A stretch of 23,272 nt of DNA, taken from a candidate division WOR-3 bacterium (GTDB lineage: Bacteria; SDB-A). The notes under the pieces are model-generated. The model had not been told where the DNA came from, did not search any database, and saw nothing but the letters and a program-made list of their open reading frames with translations. Shown here piece by piece: positions 1 through 7,372 of the stretch. Where the stretch lies: positions 1 through 23,272 of the forward strand of contig JAFGON010000086.1 of NCBI GenBank assembly GCA_016926475.1, in the 5' to 3' direction. The position numbers and the translations under genes are program-made. How positions within the stretch are numbered: the stretch's first letter is position 1; the number at the start of each line of letters is the position of its first letter.

Positions 1-1
1 A

Positions 2-133
2 CTCAAAGTTGGAGACGAGTTTTGGGATTTTCTTGGCGGTAAAGGGACTTATTCCGAATTGTTAAACTGCTTTGAGAGAGTGGGTTTAGAATTAAGACCT
101 GAGATTGAAAAGTATTTTAAAAAATTTAAATAA
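2..133 (+). CDS. C-terminal fragment, possibly a TdeIII-like type II restriction endonuclease (5' end outside window)
   Basis: An open frame enters from the left edge and ends at TAA 131-133, giving 43 residues. It contains EFWDFLGGKGTYSELL followed by VGLELRPEIEKYF and a lysine-rich tail. From memory, this FWDFLGG..TY.ELL ending resembles the C-terminus of TdeIII-type type II restriction endonucleases, but the catalytic part lies outside the window, so the assignment is tentative. A T-rich, gene-free stretch follows. A restriction gene here would fit the accessory, decaying character of the next 3 kb. It could also be the tail of another protein of unknown function. No partner methyltransferase for a restriction system is visible in the window. 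Confidence 0.4.
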   Translation, partial: LKVGDEFWDFLGGKGTYSELLNCFERVGLELRPEIEKYFKKFK

Positions 134-311
134 ATTTTGTATATTTTTTTTGTTTTCGAAATAAATAATGATTTTTTTATAAAAAGCTTAATTTTTTAGT
201 GTTATCTATCGCTAGATTTTAGTCTGGATTTAAGAAGGATAATAATCTGATAAAAGCTGGAATTAAATACAAAATTAATAACATTCCAAAAGAAATTGCG
301 TAATCCAAAAA

Positions 312-464
312 ATGAAAGCAGTTCTTTACAACAAAAGATTTTCTTCCGATAAATTCGTCTACCGTGAAATAGACAGATCCGTTCTCAACGACGACGAAAT
401 CCTGATAAAAATACGTTCAGTGTCACTGAATGCGGCTAAAAACAGGGGAGTAAAAGGAGTTCAA
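312..464 (+). pseudogene. Truncated N-terminus of a quinone-oxidoreductase/alcohol-dehydrogenase family protein
   Basis: The first ~42 residues after ATG 312 (MKAVLYNKRF..., then LNDDEILIKIRSVSLNAA) match the start of the GroES-like domain of medium-chain zinc-type/quinone oxidoreductases, which are normally about 310-340 residues long. The match stops abruptly after SLNAA. The following codons (KNRGVKGVQ) are the translated leader and Shine-Dalgarno region of the next gene. There is no obvious ribosome-binding site before ATG 312 and no NAD(P)-binding domain. I read it as a deletion remnant that happens to be open into the next gene, not as a designed fusion. Confidence 0.55.
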
Positions 465-782
465 ATGGATCGGACCATAAAATTTCTCAAAGACGCCGGT
501 GTTTTTTATGTCGCGACAGTCAACGGGGATAAACCGCGGGTAAGACCTTTCGGCGCTGTCTGTAAACATAAGGACGGCTCAATATCTGCACAAACAACAA
601 AAAAGACTGCTACAAACAAATGAGCAGTAATCCGAACGTTGAAGTATGCGCTTAAAGACAGATCGTGGATTCGTATAAACGGCGTGTTTGTGAAAGATGA
701 TTCAGAAGACGCCAGAAAGGAATGTCCAAGTTCTGTGCTTTCGGCAAAGATCCTGTTGAAGAAAAACTTTAAGTTAGTATAA
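465..782 (+). pseudogene. Frameshifted PPOX-family (NimA/pyridoxamine-phosphate-oxidase-like) flavoprotein
   Basis: ATG 465 has a good Shine-Dalgarno (AAAGGAG, about 8 bases upstream). The frame starts MDRTIKFLKDAGVFYVATVN and continues DKPRVRPFGAV, the split-barrel FMN-binding signature of the PPOX/Nim family. The frame then breaks near 583-590. The next segment, in another frame, reads CTNNKKDCYKQMSSNPNVEV and stops at 653-655. A third segment from 651 reads LKDRSWIRINGVFVKDDSED and ends at TAA 780-782. Restoring one base at each break rebuilds a family-like order of motifs. The 3' part is also shorter than usual, lacking the terminal strand region. Intact relatives are small FMN/F420 or heme-utilisation-type proteins of about 130-150 residues; this copy is very probably non-functional. 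Confidence 0.8.
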
Positions 783-829
783 AAATAAAGTCAAAAGCCC
801 ATTTCAGTTTAAAACAAGAAAGGGGATTT

Positions 830-1345
830 ATGGAAACGGTCAAAAATATTTTGCAGTCCAAGGAGAAGCCGAAAGAAAAAATTTCCCTTTTGGCGGAAAA
901 GGCTAAGAAAGACAAAAAATTATTAGATGAAATCGTCGAATTCTTTCAAACGGGGTCAAACGCCGAAAAGGGAAATTGCATTGAAGTCATGGAGTATGTG
1001 TCGCAGGAAAAGCCGGAACTCGTTGTCCCATATCTGGATTTTATCGTAGAGAACATAAATTTCAACGCTCCCAAGGTTAAATGGGAATGTGCGAGGGTGA
1101 TCGGAAACCTTGCCCCAAAATATCCTGATAAAACCGCGAAAGCAGTCGAAAAACTTTTTAAGAACACGAAAGACAAAGGCACCGTAGTCAGGTGGAGCGC
1201 AGCTTTTGCGTTGACCGAGATCGCGAAATCAAACCAAAAACTTCAAAAAGAACTTATGAAAAAGTTCAATAAAATAGTGGAGGATGAAACCAACAATGGC
1301 GTAAAAAACGTTTACATCAAAGTTTTGAAGAAAATTGGGAAATAG
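830..1345 (+). CDS. HEAT-repeat protein
   Basis: This intact 171-residue protein starts at ATG 830 behind AAGGGG. It is rich in Lys/Glu and almost entirely helical in character. Repeated helix pairs with the HEAT pattern are visible, for example KVKWECARVIGNLAPKYPDK (about residues 82-101) and VVRWSAAFALTEIAK (about 119-133), each with a hydrophobic helix carrying an Arg/Trp-Ala core. There is no signal peptide or membrane segment, so it should be cytosolic. Such short HEAT proteins act as protein-binding scaffolds, and a few are enzyme subunits or DNA-glycosylase relatives. None of the AlkD-type catalytic features are evident. The specific partner is unknown. It stands alone, flanked by decayed genes on both sides, yet it shows no lesion. 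Confidence 0.8.
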   Translation: METVKNILQSKEKPKEKISLLAEKAKKDKKLLDEIVEFFQTGSNAEKGNCIEVMEYVSQEKPELVVPYLDFIVENINFNAPKVKWECARVIGNLAPKYPDKTAKAVEKLFKNTKDKGTVVRWSAAFALTEIAKSNQKLQKELMKKFNKIVEDETNNGVKNVYIKVLKKIGK

Positions 1346-1402
1346 AATTTTTCACGAATGGGTAAAAACCAGCATTTTAGCTAATTAATAGAATAGAATA
1401 AA

Positions 1403-2421
1403 ATGAAAAAAAATACGCTCGATTTTATCTGCTGTCCTGAATGCAAGAAAAATCTTTCTTTGAAAATCCTGAAGCAAAGCGCAAAGGAAATTCAGAGCGG
1501 GAGTTTGTTCTGTCAGTCCTGCTCGGTTGAATATCCGGTTGTCTCCGAAAAAGGCCTATACTGTTGGGAAGCAACTCAATCCATAGCTGGGTGTCGCCCA
1601 TAGACGAAGCCCTATCTCATTACATTGTTTCAAAGCCTGATGGTTTTTTGTCAATCAACCACTTGAAAAAAATTGGACTCAAAGCGGCTGTAAAATTAGC
1701 TTCTTCCAGTCAAAAGCAACACCCAACTAAATCCGGCGATTTAAAAGATGATATAAAAAAAAATAGGGGTAAGATTAAATATAGAAAAAGCGGAAATTGG
1801 TTTAAACACAGAAATCGAAAAGCAGGATTTTTGAACTCTCTGTCAAACCCGAGTGAACCAGTTAAATCGTTTCTGAGTCTTGTCAAATCCCGAAAATCTT
1901 CATCTTTAGTCGATATAGCTTCTGGAGGCGGCAGCGGAGTTGCATCAATCTCGAAATTATTGGGGGAAAATATAAAAATTTTTGCCTTGGAACGGGATTT
2001 AAAATGTCTTTGGATTATTCAGGAGAAGTTCAAACTTATCGGTAAAGCCCTTAATTGCGAAGCGGTGGGAGCTGATGTCAGGCGTATGCCTTTCATGAAA
2101 GGTTCGGTTGATATTGTGACTTCAATGATGGCAATGCAGGAAATTCTCGGTATAGGTGCGGTCTTAAAAGAGATTCACAGAATCTTGAAACCCGGAGGAT
2201 CTTATATCGCACTTTTCAACAAAGAACCCTGGGTCTACGATATGATTCCAGTTGAAGAGTACCAAAACTTTTCCAGAGCAGTAGATATGTACTCTGGTTA
2301 CGAAGATTTGGTCGAAAAAGCCCGGGAAAACGGATTAATTCTGTCAAAAGAAAAGACATACTCTGACCAAGGCAGGGAATTTTGTCTGGTTGAAATTATT
2401 AAAGAAAGTAATCAGAGTTGA
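1403..2421 (+). pseudogene. Zinc-ribbon (Trm112-like) plus class I SAM methyltransferase, split by one frameshift
   Basis: The first part (ATG 1403) encodes a zinc ribbon with Cys11-x2-Cys14 and Cys37-x2-Cys40 and then EYPVVSEK. At the A-run 1548-1552 the frame is lost and reads to a stop at 1603. In the overlapping frame the sequence continues as KRPILLGSNSIHSW and then a full methyltransferase domain: VDIASGGGSG (motif I), an acidic ALERD strand end, the ADVRRMPF..GSVDIV motif and LKEIHRILKPGGSY. Adding one A to the run joins both halves into about 339 residues, the layout of methyltransferases with an N-terminal Trm112-like ribbon. The downstream half alone could be translated from TTG 1564 but would lack the ribbon. 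The break is either real decay or a homopolymer sequencing error. The substrate is unknown. Confidence 0.8.
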
Positions 2422-2473
2422 CACAATTGAAAATGTCGTTGTCTGCCCGGCTATGGTCATGAAGAAGAAATAG

Positions 2474-2934
2474 CTTTTTATAAAGCTTACAATTAAACCT
2501 GCGAAAACAAGTGATATAAACACAATTCTAGATTTTATGGCCGATTACTATAAATAGAAGGGGTCAAGTTTGACAAGACCAAATCCGGAAAAACTCTTGA
2601 AGAATTTATTTCAAATCCTTCTTTCGGGGCTTTGTTTTTAATTCTTATTTCCGATGAACCTGTGGGTTATTTTTGTCTGACCAGCAGTTATACCCTTGAA
2701 AACTACGGCAAGGATTGCTTTTTAGACGAGATATACATTAAACCAGACCATAGAAAACTGGGTGTAGGTTCAGAGATTATAAAGTACATAGAAAATTATC
2801 TTAAAAACAGAGATTTCAAGGCAATTCACCTGATAGTCTACGACAGCAATCAAGAGGCGCATAAATTTTACCTCAGGAATGGTTTTCACGATCACAGTGC
2901 CAGTTTTATGACAAAGCTGTTGAAAAAGGATTGA
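2474..2934 (+). pseudogene. Frameshifted GNAT-family N-acetyltransferase
   Basis: The upstream segment (about 2486-2554) reads KLTIKPAKTSDINTILDFMA then DYYK and stops at TAG. One frame over, the protein continues IEGVKFDKTKSGKTLEEFIS and then, from about 2632, a complete GNAT core: DEPVGYF, the acetyl-CoA-binding EIYIKPDHRKLGVGSEIIKY (R-x-x-G-x-G) and the HKFYLRNGF motif near the end. Inserting one A in the short A-run before the TAG restores a continuous ~150-residue N-acetyltransferase. The 5' end is also damaged: the restored frame meets another TAG at 2471-2473 and has no good start codon or ribosome-binding site. The substrate is unknown. Expression of an active enzyme is unlikely. Confidence 0.8.
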
Positions 2935-2967
2935 TAAATTTTTTTAATCTGAGAATAAATACAGGGT

Positions 2968-3226
2968 TTGTTCGAAAACATCGACTGTGTAGAATTGTAC
3001 GTGTCGGATCTCGACAGGGGTATTAAATACTATTGCGGACTCTTGGGTTTAGATTTACTCTGGCGAGCCAAGAAATCGTCAGGCTTAAAATTGCCAGTGA
3101 CGCGCTTTATGTCTTATTGCAGACGGAAAGAAAAGGATGAATGTCGATTTTCGGGTTGAATCCGTCTATAAAGTGATAAAGCAGATTAACGGTGGAAAAA
3201 ATGTTATCGGTGTTGAAAAGAAATAG
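2968..3226 (+). pseudogene. Decayed VOC-family (glyoxalase/bleomycin-resistance fold) protein
   Basis: From TTG 2968 the frame reads FENIDCVELYVSDLDRGIKY and CGLLGLDLLWR, the typical first beta-alpha-beta-beta module of a vicinal oxygen chelate protein. Near 3080 the frame shifts. The continuation in the next frame is LKIASDALYVLLQTERKG, then a stop, and after a further one-base shift NVDFRVESVYKVIKQI followed by NGGKNVIGVE and a stop at 3224-3226. Adding one base at each of two places rebuilds the fold up to about residue 85. The last quarter, which normally carries the second metal ligand and the GN.F.L ending, is missing. It is therefore both frameshifted and truncated. The original substrate cannot be told. 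Confidence 0.8.
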
Positions 3227-3257
3227 ATATAATTTGTAAAAAATATATAATTATTTC

Positions 3258-3611
3258 ATGAAAACGAATAAAGAAAACTTAAATAAAATTGAAATCTTGA
3301 AGACAATGGAAGATTTCATCAATCAGATCAGACCAAAAAAAGAGTTACGCCACAAGGTTGATATTGCCTATAAATTTGACAAGCAAAGCATAATAATATA
3401 TGAAATTAGGCCATTTTTAAGGGACATGGCGCTGAAAATTGAATCTCCTGTGGCAAAAGCAGTATATGTAAAATCCAAAAATCATTGGAACATATATTGG
3501 ATGAAAAGGGATTTGAGATGGCATTCCTATTATCCAGATCCTGAGGTTGATACTTTGGATGAATTTTTAAATATTGTAAAAGAAGATGAAGAGGGTTGTT
3601 TTTGGGGATGA
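3258..3611 (+). CDS. DUF3024-domain protein
   Basis: This is an intact 117-residue protein from ATG 3258. It shows the pattern of the DUF3024 family: a helical N-terminus, IIIYEIRPFLRD (about residues 46-57), PVAKAVYVKSKNHWNIYWMK (64-83), the LRWHSYYP motif, and the closing EGCFWG. The length fits the family, whose proteins are small, cytosolic and of unknown function. There is no strong ribosome-binding site; TATAAT-like hexamers occur at 3228 and 3246 but without a convincing -35 element. It is flanked by a decayed glyoxalase gene and the corA leader, and has no lesion. Confidence 0.8.
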   Translation: MKTNKENLNKIEILKTMEDFINQIRPKKELRHKVDIAYKFDKQSIIIYEIRPFLRDMALKIESPVAKAVYVKSKNHWNIYWMKRDLRWHSYYPDPEVDTLDEFLNIVKEDEEGCFWG

Positions 3612-3749
3612 AATCATAAAAGAGCGATAATAATTTTGCCCTTTTATAAATCGAATTATTTGTTAATTTCGATAGGCAGCCAAACAACAGTTTACAAAAA
3701 AAATTTTAAAATGTATCATTTATGATCTTTCATAAAGGAGGATTAATTC

Positions 3750-3788
3750 ATGGAAGGTGAATGTAGTCGGTCGTCAGAAAAGATTTGA
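3750..3788 (+). other. Possible 12-codon leader ORF upstream of corA
   Basis: ATG 3750 lies behind AAAGGAGG (3734-3741) at ideal spacing, the best ribosome-binding site in this part of the window. The frame encodes only MEGECSRSSEKI before TGA 3786-3788. The main gene starts 70 bases later. It may be a regulatory leader peptide, or the start of a lost gene whose body has shifted frame: an open frame from GTG 3757 runs into corA in phase. Confidence 0.3.
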
Positions 3789-3858
3789 CCGTCCCTCCGC
3801 AATTGCTCTGCTCGCAAAGCTTTCCGAAGGTTCGGTCCCGAAAGAAAAGGAGAGGGCA

Positions 3859-4791
3859 ATGAAAAAATTCTATAAAATTTTAAACCAGAAAGAAATTCTC
3901 GAAGTCGGTGAGTTTACTGAAAACTGCTGGATAAACGTAGTGAACCCTGATGAGAAAGAAAGAAATTGGCTCATAGAAGAATTCGGCATAGACGGAGAAA
4001 GCATCGCGGACATACTCGATATTGATGAGCAGTCAAGAGCTGAAAAAGAAGATCATTACATTTTGCTAATTTTGAGAATACCTGTCTATGACAAGGACCT
4101 TGATGTATCATATTTCACGCTTCCCCTCGGAGTGATATTCCACGAGAAATGTCTTATTACAATTTGCCTTCAAGACAACATTGTCATAAAAAATCTAATG
4201 ACAAAAGGTGTAAAGAACATCAGGCTTGACACCAAAAATCGTTTTCTTTTAACGCTTCTTCTCAGAGCTTCAATAAACTTTCTTTTTTTTCTGAAAGCCT
4301 TGAACAGGGAAACGACATCAATAGAGAAAGACCTGAGAAAATCCATCAAAAACACCGAACTCTACGACTTGCTTACTATTGAAAAATCTTTGGTCTTTTT
4401 TAATACTTCTATAAGAGCAAACGAGCTTTTAATTGAAAAAATCCAAAAAACCGGTCTGCTCAGGCTGGATGAAGATGAAATTGAACTTCTTGAGGATCTG
4501 GTTATCGAGAACAAGCAGGCGGCTGAAATGGCGAAGATTCACAGCAACATTTTAAGCGGGATGATGGACGCTTTCGCCTCGATTATCTCGAACAACCTCA
4601 ACGTCGTAGTAAAAAAACTGACCGCCATCTCGCTTGTCCTCATGATTCCGACTCTTATTGCGAGTGTTTACGGAATGAATGTAGGACTGCCGTTTCAGCA
4701 TACATGGTATGCTTTTCTTGTAATAATTCTCGGGTCGGTTCTTTTATCAGCGGGTGCACTGATATTCTTTGTTCTGAAGAAATTTTTATAA
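3859..4791 (+). CDS. corA: CorA-family divalent metal ion (Mg2+/Co2+/Zn2+) transport protein
   Basis: The protein has 310 residues. ATG 3859 is chosen over the in-frame GTG 3757 because GGAGAGGG sits just upstream and family similarity begins there. The cytosolic N-terminal domain contains NCWINVVNPDEKE (22-34) and DILDIDEQSRAEKEDHYILL (51-70). A long, charged stalk helix covers about 150-255. The two membrane segments are roughly 256-271 and 283-306. The first ends in the ion-selectivity motif YGMN (271-274), followed by VGLPF, a variant of the periplasmic loop (MPEL in classical CorA). It should form a homopentamer in the inner membrane. It has no operon partners; an AT-rich hairpin follows the stop. 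The transported ion cannot be decided from sequence. Confidence 0.88.
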   Translation: MKKFYKILNQKEILEVGEFTENCWINVVNPDEKERNWLIEEFGIDGESIADILDIDEQSRAEKEDHYILLILRIPVYDKDLDVSYFTLPLGVIFHEKCLITICLQDNIVIKNLMTKGVKNIRLDTKNRFLLTLLLRASINFLFFLKALNRETTSIEKDLRKSIKNTELYDLLTIEKSLVFFNTSIRANELLIEKIQKTGLLRLDEDEIELLEDLVIENKQAAEMAKIHSNILSGMMDAFASIISNNLNVVVKKLTAISLVLMIPTLIASVYGMNVGLPFQHTWYAFLVIILGSVLLSAGALIFFVLKKFL

Positions 4792-4794
4792 ATA

Positions 4795-4824
4795 GAATAT
4801 TTTCAATTATTGAAAAAGATATTC
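4795..4824 (+). repeat. AT-rich inverted repeat after corA
   Basis: GAATAT TTTCAA, a TTA loop, TTGAAA, a three-base bulge and ATATTC pair as a 12-bp hairpin starting 4 bases after the corA stop codon. There is no following T-run and the stem is AT-rich, so a role as intrinsic terminator is doubtful. Confidence 0.35.
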
Positions 4825-4857
4825 AAATCTGATTTCAGAAAAAATGGGTGTATTTTT

Positions 4858-4885
4858 TTGACAATGTTTAGGGTTGGATTAGATT
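4858..4885 (+). promoter_or_regulatory. Possible sigma70-type promoter for the CaCA exchanger
   Basis: TTGACA at 4858-4863 is a perfect -35 hexamer. TAGATT at 4880-4885 follows after a 16-base spacer and matches 4 of 6 consensus positions. The implied leader would be about 230 bases and would include the palindrome at 4961. Confidence 0.3.
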
Positions 4886-4960
4886 TTTTCTAACCTCTGA
4901 TAGCTGTAAACATTTTTCATACCGAGCATTTCTTCTCCGCTTGTCGGCATATTGTATATT

Positions 4961-4976
4961 ACCAAATATATTTGGT
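4961..4976. promoter_or_regulatory. Perfect 16-bp palindrome, candidate operator
   Basis: ACCAAATATATTTGGT is identical to its own reverse complement. It lies downstream of the possible promoter and about 150 bases before the exchanger start. Its length and symmetry suit a homodimeric repressor, but no regulator gene is adjacent and chance in AT-rich DNA is possible. Confidence 0.45.
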
Positions 4977-5124
4977 GTTGTCAGTGTTGTTAATCTCTTT
5001 GCGCTTTTTAATTTTCTGTTTGGAACTGGAAGTAAAAAAAGAAATTCTTGTGAAGAAGAACAAATCGTTTTAAATTATTTCCAGATCGAAAAGAATATTT
5101 TCTGTAAACCTGGAAAGAGATTAA

Positions 5125-6054
5125 ATGGCATTGACGATTATTTTACTATTTATGGGGGTAGTTCTTCTCACGGGAGGTGCGGAGTTTCTGGTCAGGGGAA
5201 GCTCTGGTCTGGCAAGGCGGTTAGGAGTATCCCCTCTCGTCATAGGCCTGACGATTGTCTCTTTCGGGACGAGCAGTCCGGAACTTATCGTCGGAATAAG
5301 ATCGGCAATTTCAGGATATGCCGGTCTGGCTGTCGGAAACGTAATAGGTTCAAACATAGCCAATATAGCGCTAATTCTCGGTATAGCGTCTCTTATAAAT
5401 CCGCTTAAAGTAAACCTCGTAGCCGTGAAAAAAGATTCTCCGTTTCTAGTCATCATGTCTTTGCTATGTTTTTTGTTTCTCTTGGATCGGGAGCTTTTAA
5501 GAGCCGAAGCTATAATACTCTTTTTTTTCTGCGCTCTATACATGGTTTTCACCGGCTTAATCGCAGTGCGTGAAAAAGATACAGACAGTGGTTATGAAAA
5601 AATCTGTAAAACCTCCTGGTTTTTACTAATAATTATGTTACTCGGAGGTTTGGCGGCTCTTTTAATAGGAGCGAATCTGATTATTAGAGGCGGTATCGAA
5701 CTCGCTCTTTTTTTCGGCGTAAGCGAGGAGGTAATCGGAATTTCAATTGTAGCTGTCGGAACGAGTCTGCCTGAACTCGCCTCCTCTGTCGTCGCGGCGA
5801 TAAGGAAAGAGGCAGACCTTGCCATTGGCAACATTTTAGGGGCGTGTATATTGAACATTGGGTTCGTCCTGGGGATTTCAGGACTCATTTCCCAGTTTTC
5901 AGTCCCGCTTTTGAAGATAGACGATATTTTGATCATGTTCCTGGTCGGGTTGCTCCTTTTCCCGTTCCTGAGATCCAATTACACTCTCTCCCGGAGGGAA
6001 GGTTTTATTTTTATAGTGATATATGCGGTTTACATTTTCTTTTTGTGGCTGTGA
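5125..6054 (+). CDS. CaCA-family sodium/calcium (cation) exchanger, YrbG-like
   Basis: This is a 309-residue integral membrane protein with about ten hydrophobic segments and the internal duplication of the family. Alpha-repeat 1 has SFGTSSPEL (46-54) and GNVIGSNIANI (71-81). Alpha-repeat 2 has AVGTSLPEL (210-218) and GNILGACILNI (235-245). The two acidic residues in the PEL motifs are those that bind Na+/Ca2+ in the family. A short charged loop near 148-162 links the halves. It should exchange cytosolic Ca2+ for external cations. ATG 5125 is preceded by GGAAAGAG. The second repeat has Ala-Cys where Ser-Asn is usual, which may alter ion selectivity. The gene stands alone, two genes away from no obvious partner. 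Confidence 0.9.
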   Translation: MALTIILLFMGVVLLTGGAEFLVRGSSGLARRLGVSPLVIGLTIVSFGTSSPELIVGIRSAISGYAGLAVGNVIGSNIANIALILGIASLINPLKVNLVAVKKDSPFLVIMSLLCFLFLLDRELLRAEAIILFFFCALYMVFTGLIAVREKDTDSGYEKICKTSWFLLIIMLLGGLAALLIGANLIIRGGIELALFFGVSEEVIGISIVAVGTSLPELASSVVAAIRKEADLAIGNILGACILNIGFVLGISGLISQFSVPLLKIDDILIMFLVGLLLFPFLRSNYTLSRREGFIFIVIYAVYIFFLWL

Positions 6055-6082
6055 TGGAAAAATAAATTAGAAATTTAGAAAT

Positions 6083-6110
6083 TTGACAATCAAATTTTAT
6101 TTTGAATACT
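6083..6110 (+). promoter_or_regulatory. Possible promoter in the 6055-6310 spacer
   Basis: TTGACA (6083-6088), a 16-base spacer and AATACT (6105-6110, 4 of 6 matches) lie about 200 bases before the nucleotidyltransferase gene. A 13-codon ORF with a fair ribosome-binding site (ATG 6125) follows but has no recognisable product. The rest of the spacer shows nothing I can name. Confidence 0.3.
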
Positions 6111-6310
6111 AACAAAAAGGGGTGATGAAAAGGGTGGAGGTAGAAATGATGATCGACAATATCTGATAATTTTTCCAATTATTTTTTAGGTCCATATCTG
6201 CAAACCGGTAATTGCGGGGAGAAATATTTACCCATAAAAGTTAGAAGAAATAAAATGCTGTTGAATTTTGGTTTTGAACAGTTTCACAACTACGAGAAAC
6301 GGAAGAGAAA

Positions 6311-7150
6311 ATGGAAGAATTGAAAGATAAAGAAAAAACGGGTTCACCTACACCATTCTGGGAGCTAAACAAACTCCTCGAAGAGCTGGTCACGGGGATA
6401 ACTTCCGTACTGAAGGATAATTTTTTCGGTGCCTACCTTCAAGGTTCATTCGCCGTCGGGGATTTTGACCGGGACAGCGATGTCGACTTCATAATAGTCT
6501 CCAAAAGGGAAATTGACTACGAAACTGTGGATCAGCTCCAAGTAATACACGCATATATTTTCGACAAAAATGAGAACTACTGGTCGCAACATCTTGAAGG
6601 GACATATTTTCCACTCAAAGCGATAAGCGAATATCCTGAGAGAGGAGATGAATTCCCATATCTTGACAACGGAAGCCGTAAACTTTGCATGACAAGTCAC
6701 TGCAACACGCTTGTTGTTAGGTGGATTTTAAGGGAAAAAGCCAAAATAATCCGCGGAATCCAACCCATGGAATTCATCAAATACTTTCCCGATAAAATGC
6801 TGAGAACAGAAATTTTTCATGCCATCTGCGAATGGGGTAAAGATATCATGGGGAATCCCGACAAATTCAGAAATAGGTTTTATCAAGGGTTTATCGTCCT
6901 GAGTTTCTGCCGGATGTTCCACGATTTAATCACCGCGACAATCAATTCAAAGAAAACCTGCGCGGATTGGGCGAAAATAAATCTCGATCCGGTATGGAAA
7001 GACCTCATCAACAGAACCTGGGCGACCCGGCATGTCCCTGAAAAATCGGTCAATGAACCGCCGGATGAAGATGATTTTGCCAGAACACTGATATTTGTCG
7101 ACCACGTGATTGAGTTGAGTAATAAATGGATGTCTGAAAGCACACCGTAA
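6311..7150 (+). CDS. Nucleotidyltransferase, aminoglycoside adenylyltransferase (ANT(3'')/DUF4111)-like
   Basis: This 279-residue cytosolic protein has an N-terminal nucleotidyltransferase fold with GSFAVGDFDRDSDVDFIIV at 45-63. Gly45-Ser46 and the acidic pair Asp57/Asp59 form the metal- and nucleotide-binding motif of the pol-beta superfamily. The C-terminal half is helical and resembles the DUF4111 substrate domain of streptomycin/spectinomycin adenylyltransferases, including VVRWILREKAKIIRGIQP (134-151). Known members transfer AMP from ATP to aminoglycoside hydroxyls. Chromosomal homologues like this one may have other substrates, so resistance is only a possibility. ATG 6311 has GGAAGAGA directly upstream. 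The gene is single, in front of a MATE pump gene with a 222-base gap. Confidence 0.85.
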   Translation: MEELKDKEKTGSPTPFWELNKLLEELVTGITSVLKDNFFGAYLQGSFAVGDFDRDSDVDFIIVSKREIDYETVDQLQVIHAYIFDKNENYWSQHLEGTYFPLKAISEYPERGDEFPYLDNGSRKLCMTSHCNTLVVRWILREKAKIIRGIQPMEFIKYFPDKMLRTEIFHAICEWGKDIMGNPDKFRNRFYQGFIVLSFCRMFHDLITATINSKKTCADWAKINLDPVWKDLINRTWATRHVPEKSVNEPPDEDDFARTLIFVDHVIELSNKWMSESTP

Positions 7151-7341
7151 AAAATGTTATGGTTCGACTGAAGATACAGCAAAAAAGGCAGACTCAAAAA
7201 AAGAAATGATTATTACCATAGCCCGGAGTATGATGTAATATTTAGAGAAGAAAAAAAGTTTAATAATATTCTTCTGCCAGCATAATTGACAGTTAAAAGT
7301 TTTTTCAGTCAATGGCTGAGAAAATCACAACTTTTCATTAA

Positions 7342-7362
7342 GCCGGTTTTTGAAATACCGGC
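7342..7362 (+). promoter_or_regulatory. Leader hairpin directly before the MATE ribosome-binding site
   Basis: GCCGGT (7342-7347) and ACCGGC (7357-7362) form a perfect 6-bp GC-rich stem around a 9-base loop. The Shine-Dalgarno GGAG (7363-7366) begins at the very next base and the start codon is at 7373, so folding could modulate ribosome access. No ligand-binding domain is recognisable. Confidence 0.4.
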
Positions 7363-7372
7363 GGAGAAAAAC

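Larger units (their letters stand above)
4792..5124 (+). other. Intergenic region between corA and the CaCA exchanger
   Basis: This stretch of 333 bases contains no convincing gene. A frame open from 4941 overlaps the start of the next gene out of phase and looks non-coding. Visible elements are an AT-rich hairpin just after corA, a possible promoter at 4858-4885 and a perfect 16-base palindrome at 4961-4976. Each is listed separately. Confidence 0.6.

Noticed and set aside
4941-5408. 155-codon plus-strand frame covering the start of the exchanger gene
   Set aside because: It overlaps the well-supported CaCA gene out of phase, has no ribosome-binding site, and its second half is an Arg/Ser-rich shadow product.
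7286-7314. TTGACA at 7286 as a promoter for the MATE gene
   Set aside because: No acceptable -10 hexamer occurs at 16-18 bases downstream.
7286-7372. 29-residue N-terminal extension of the MATE protein from TTG 7286
   Set aside because: The extension is unlike MATE N-termini, and a good Shine-Dalgarno directly precedes ATG 7373.
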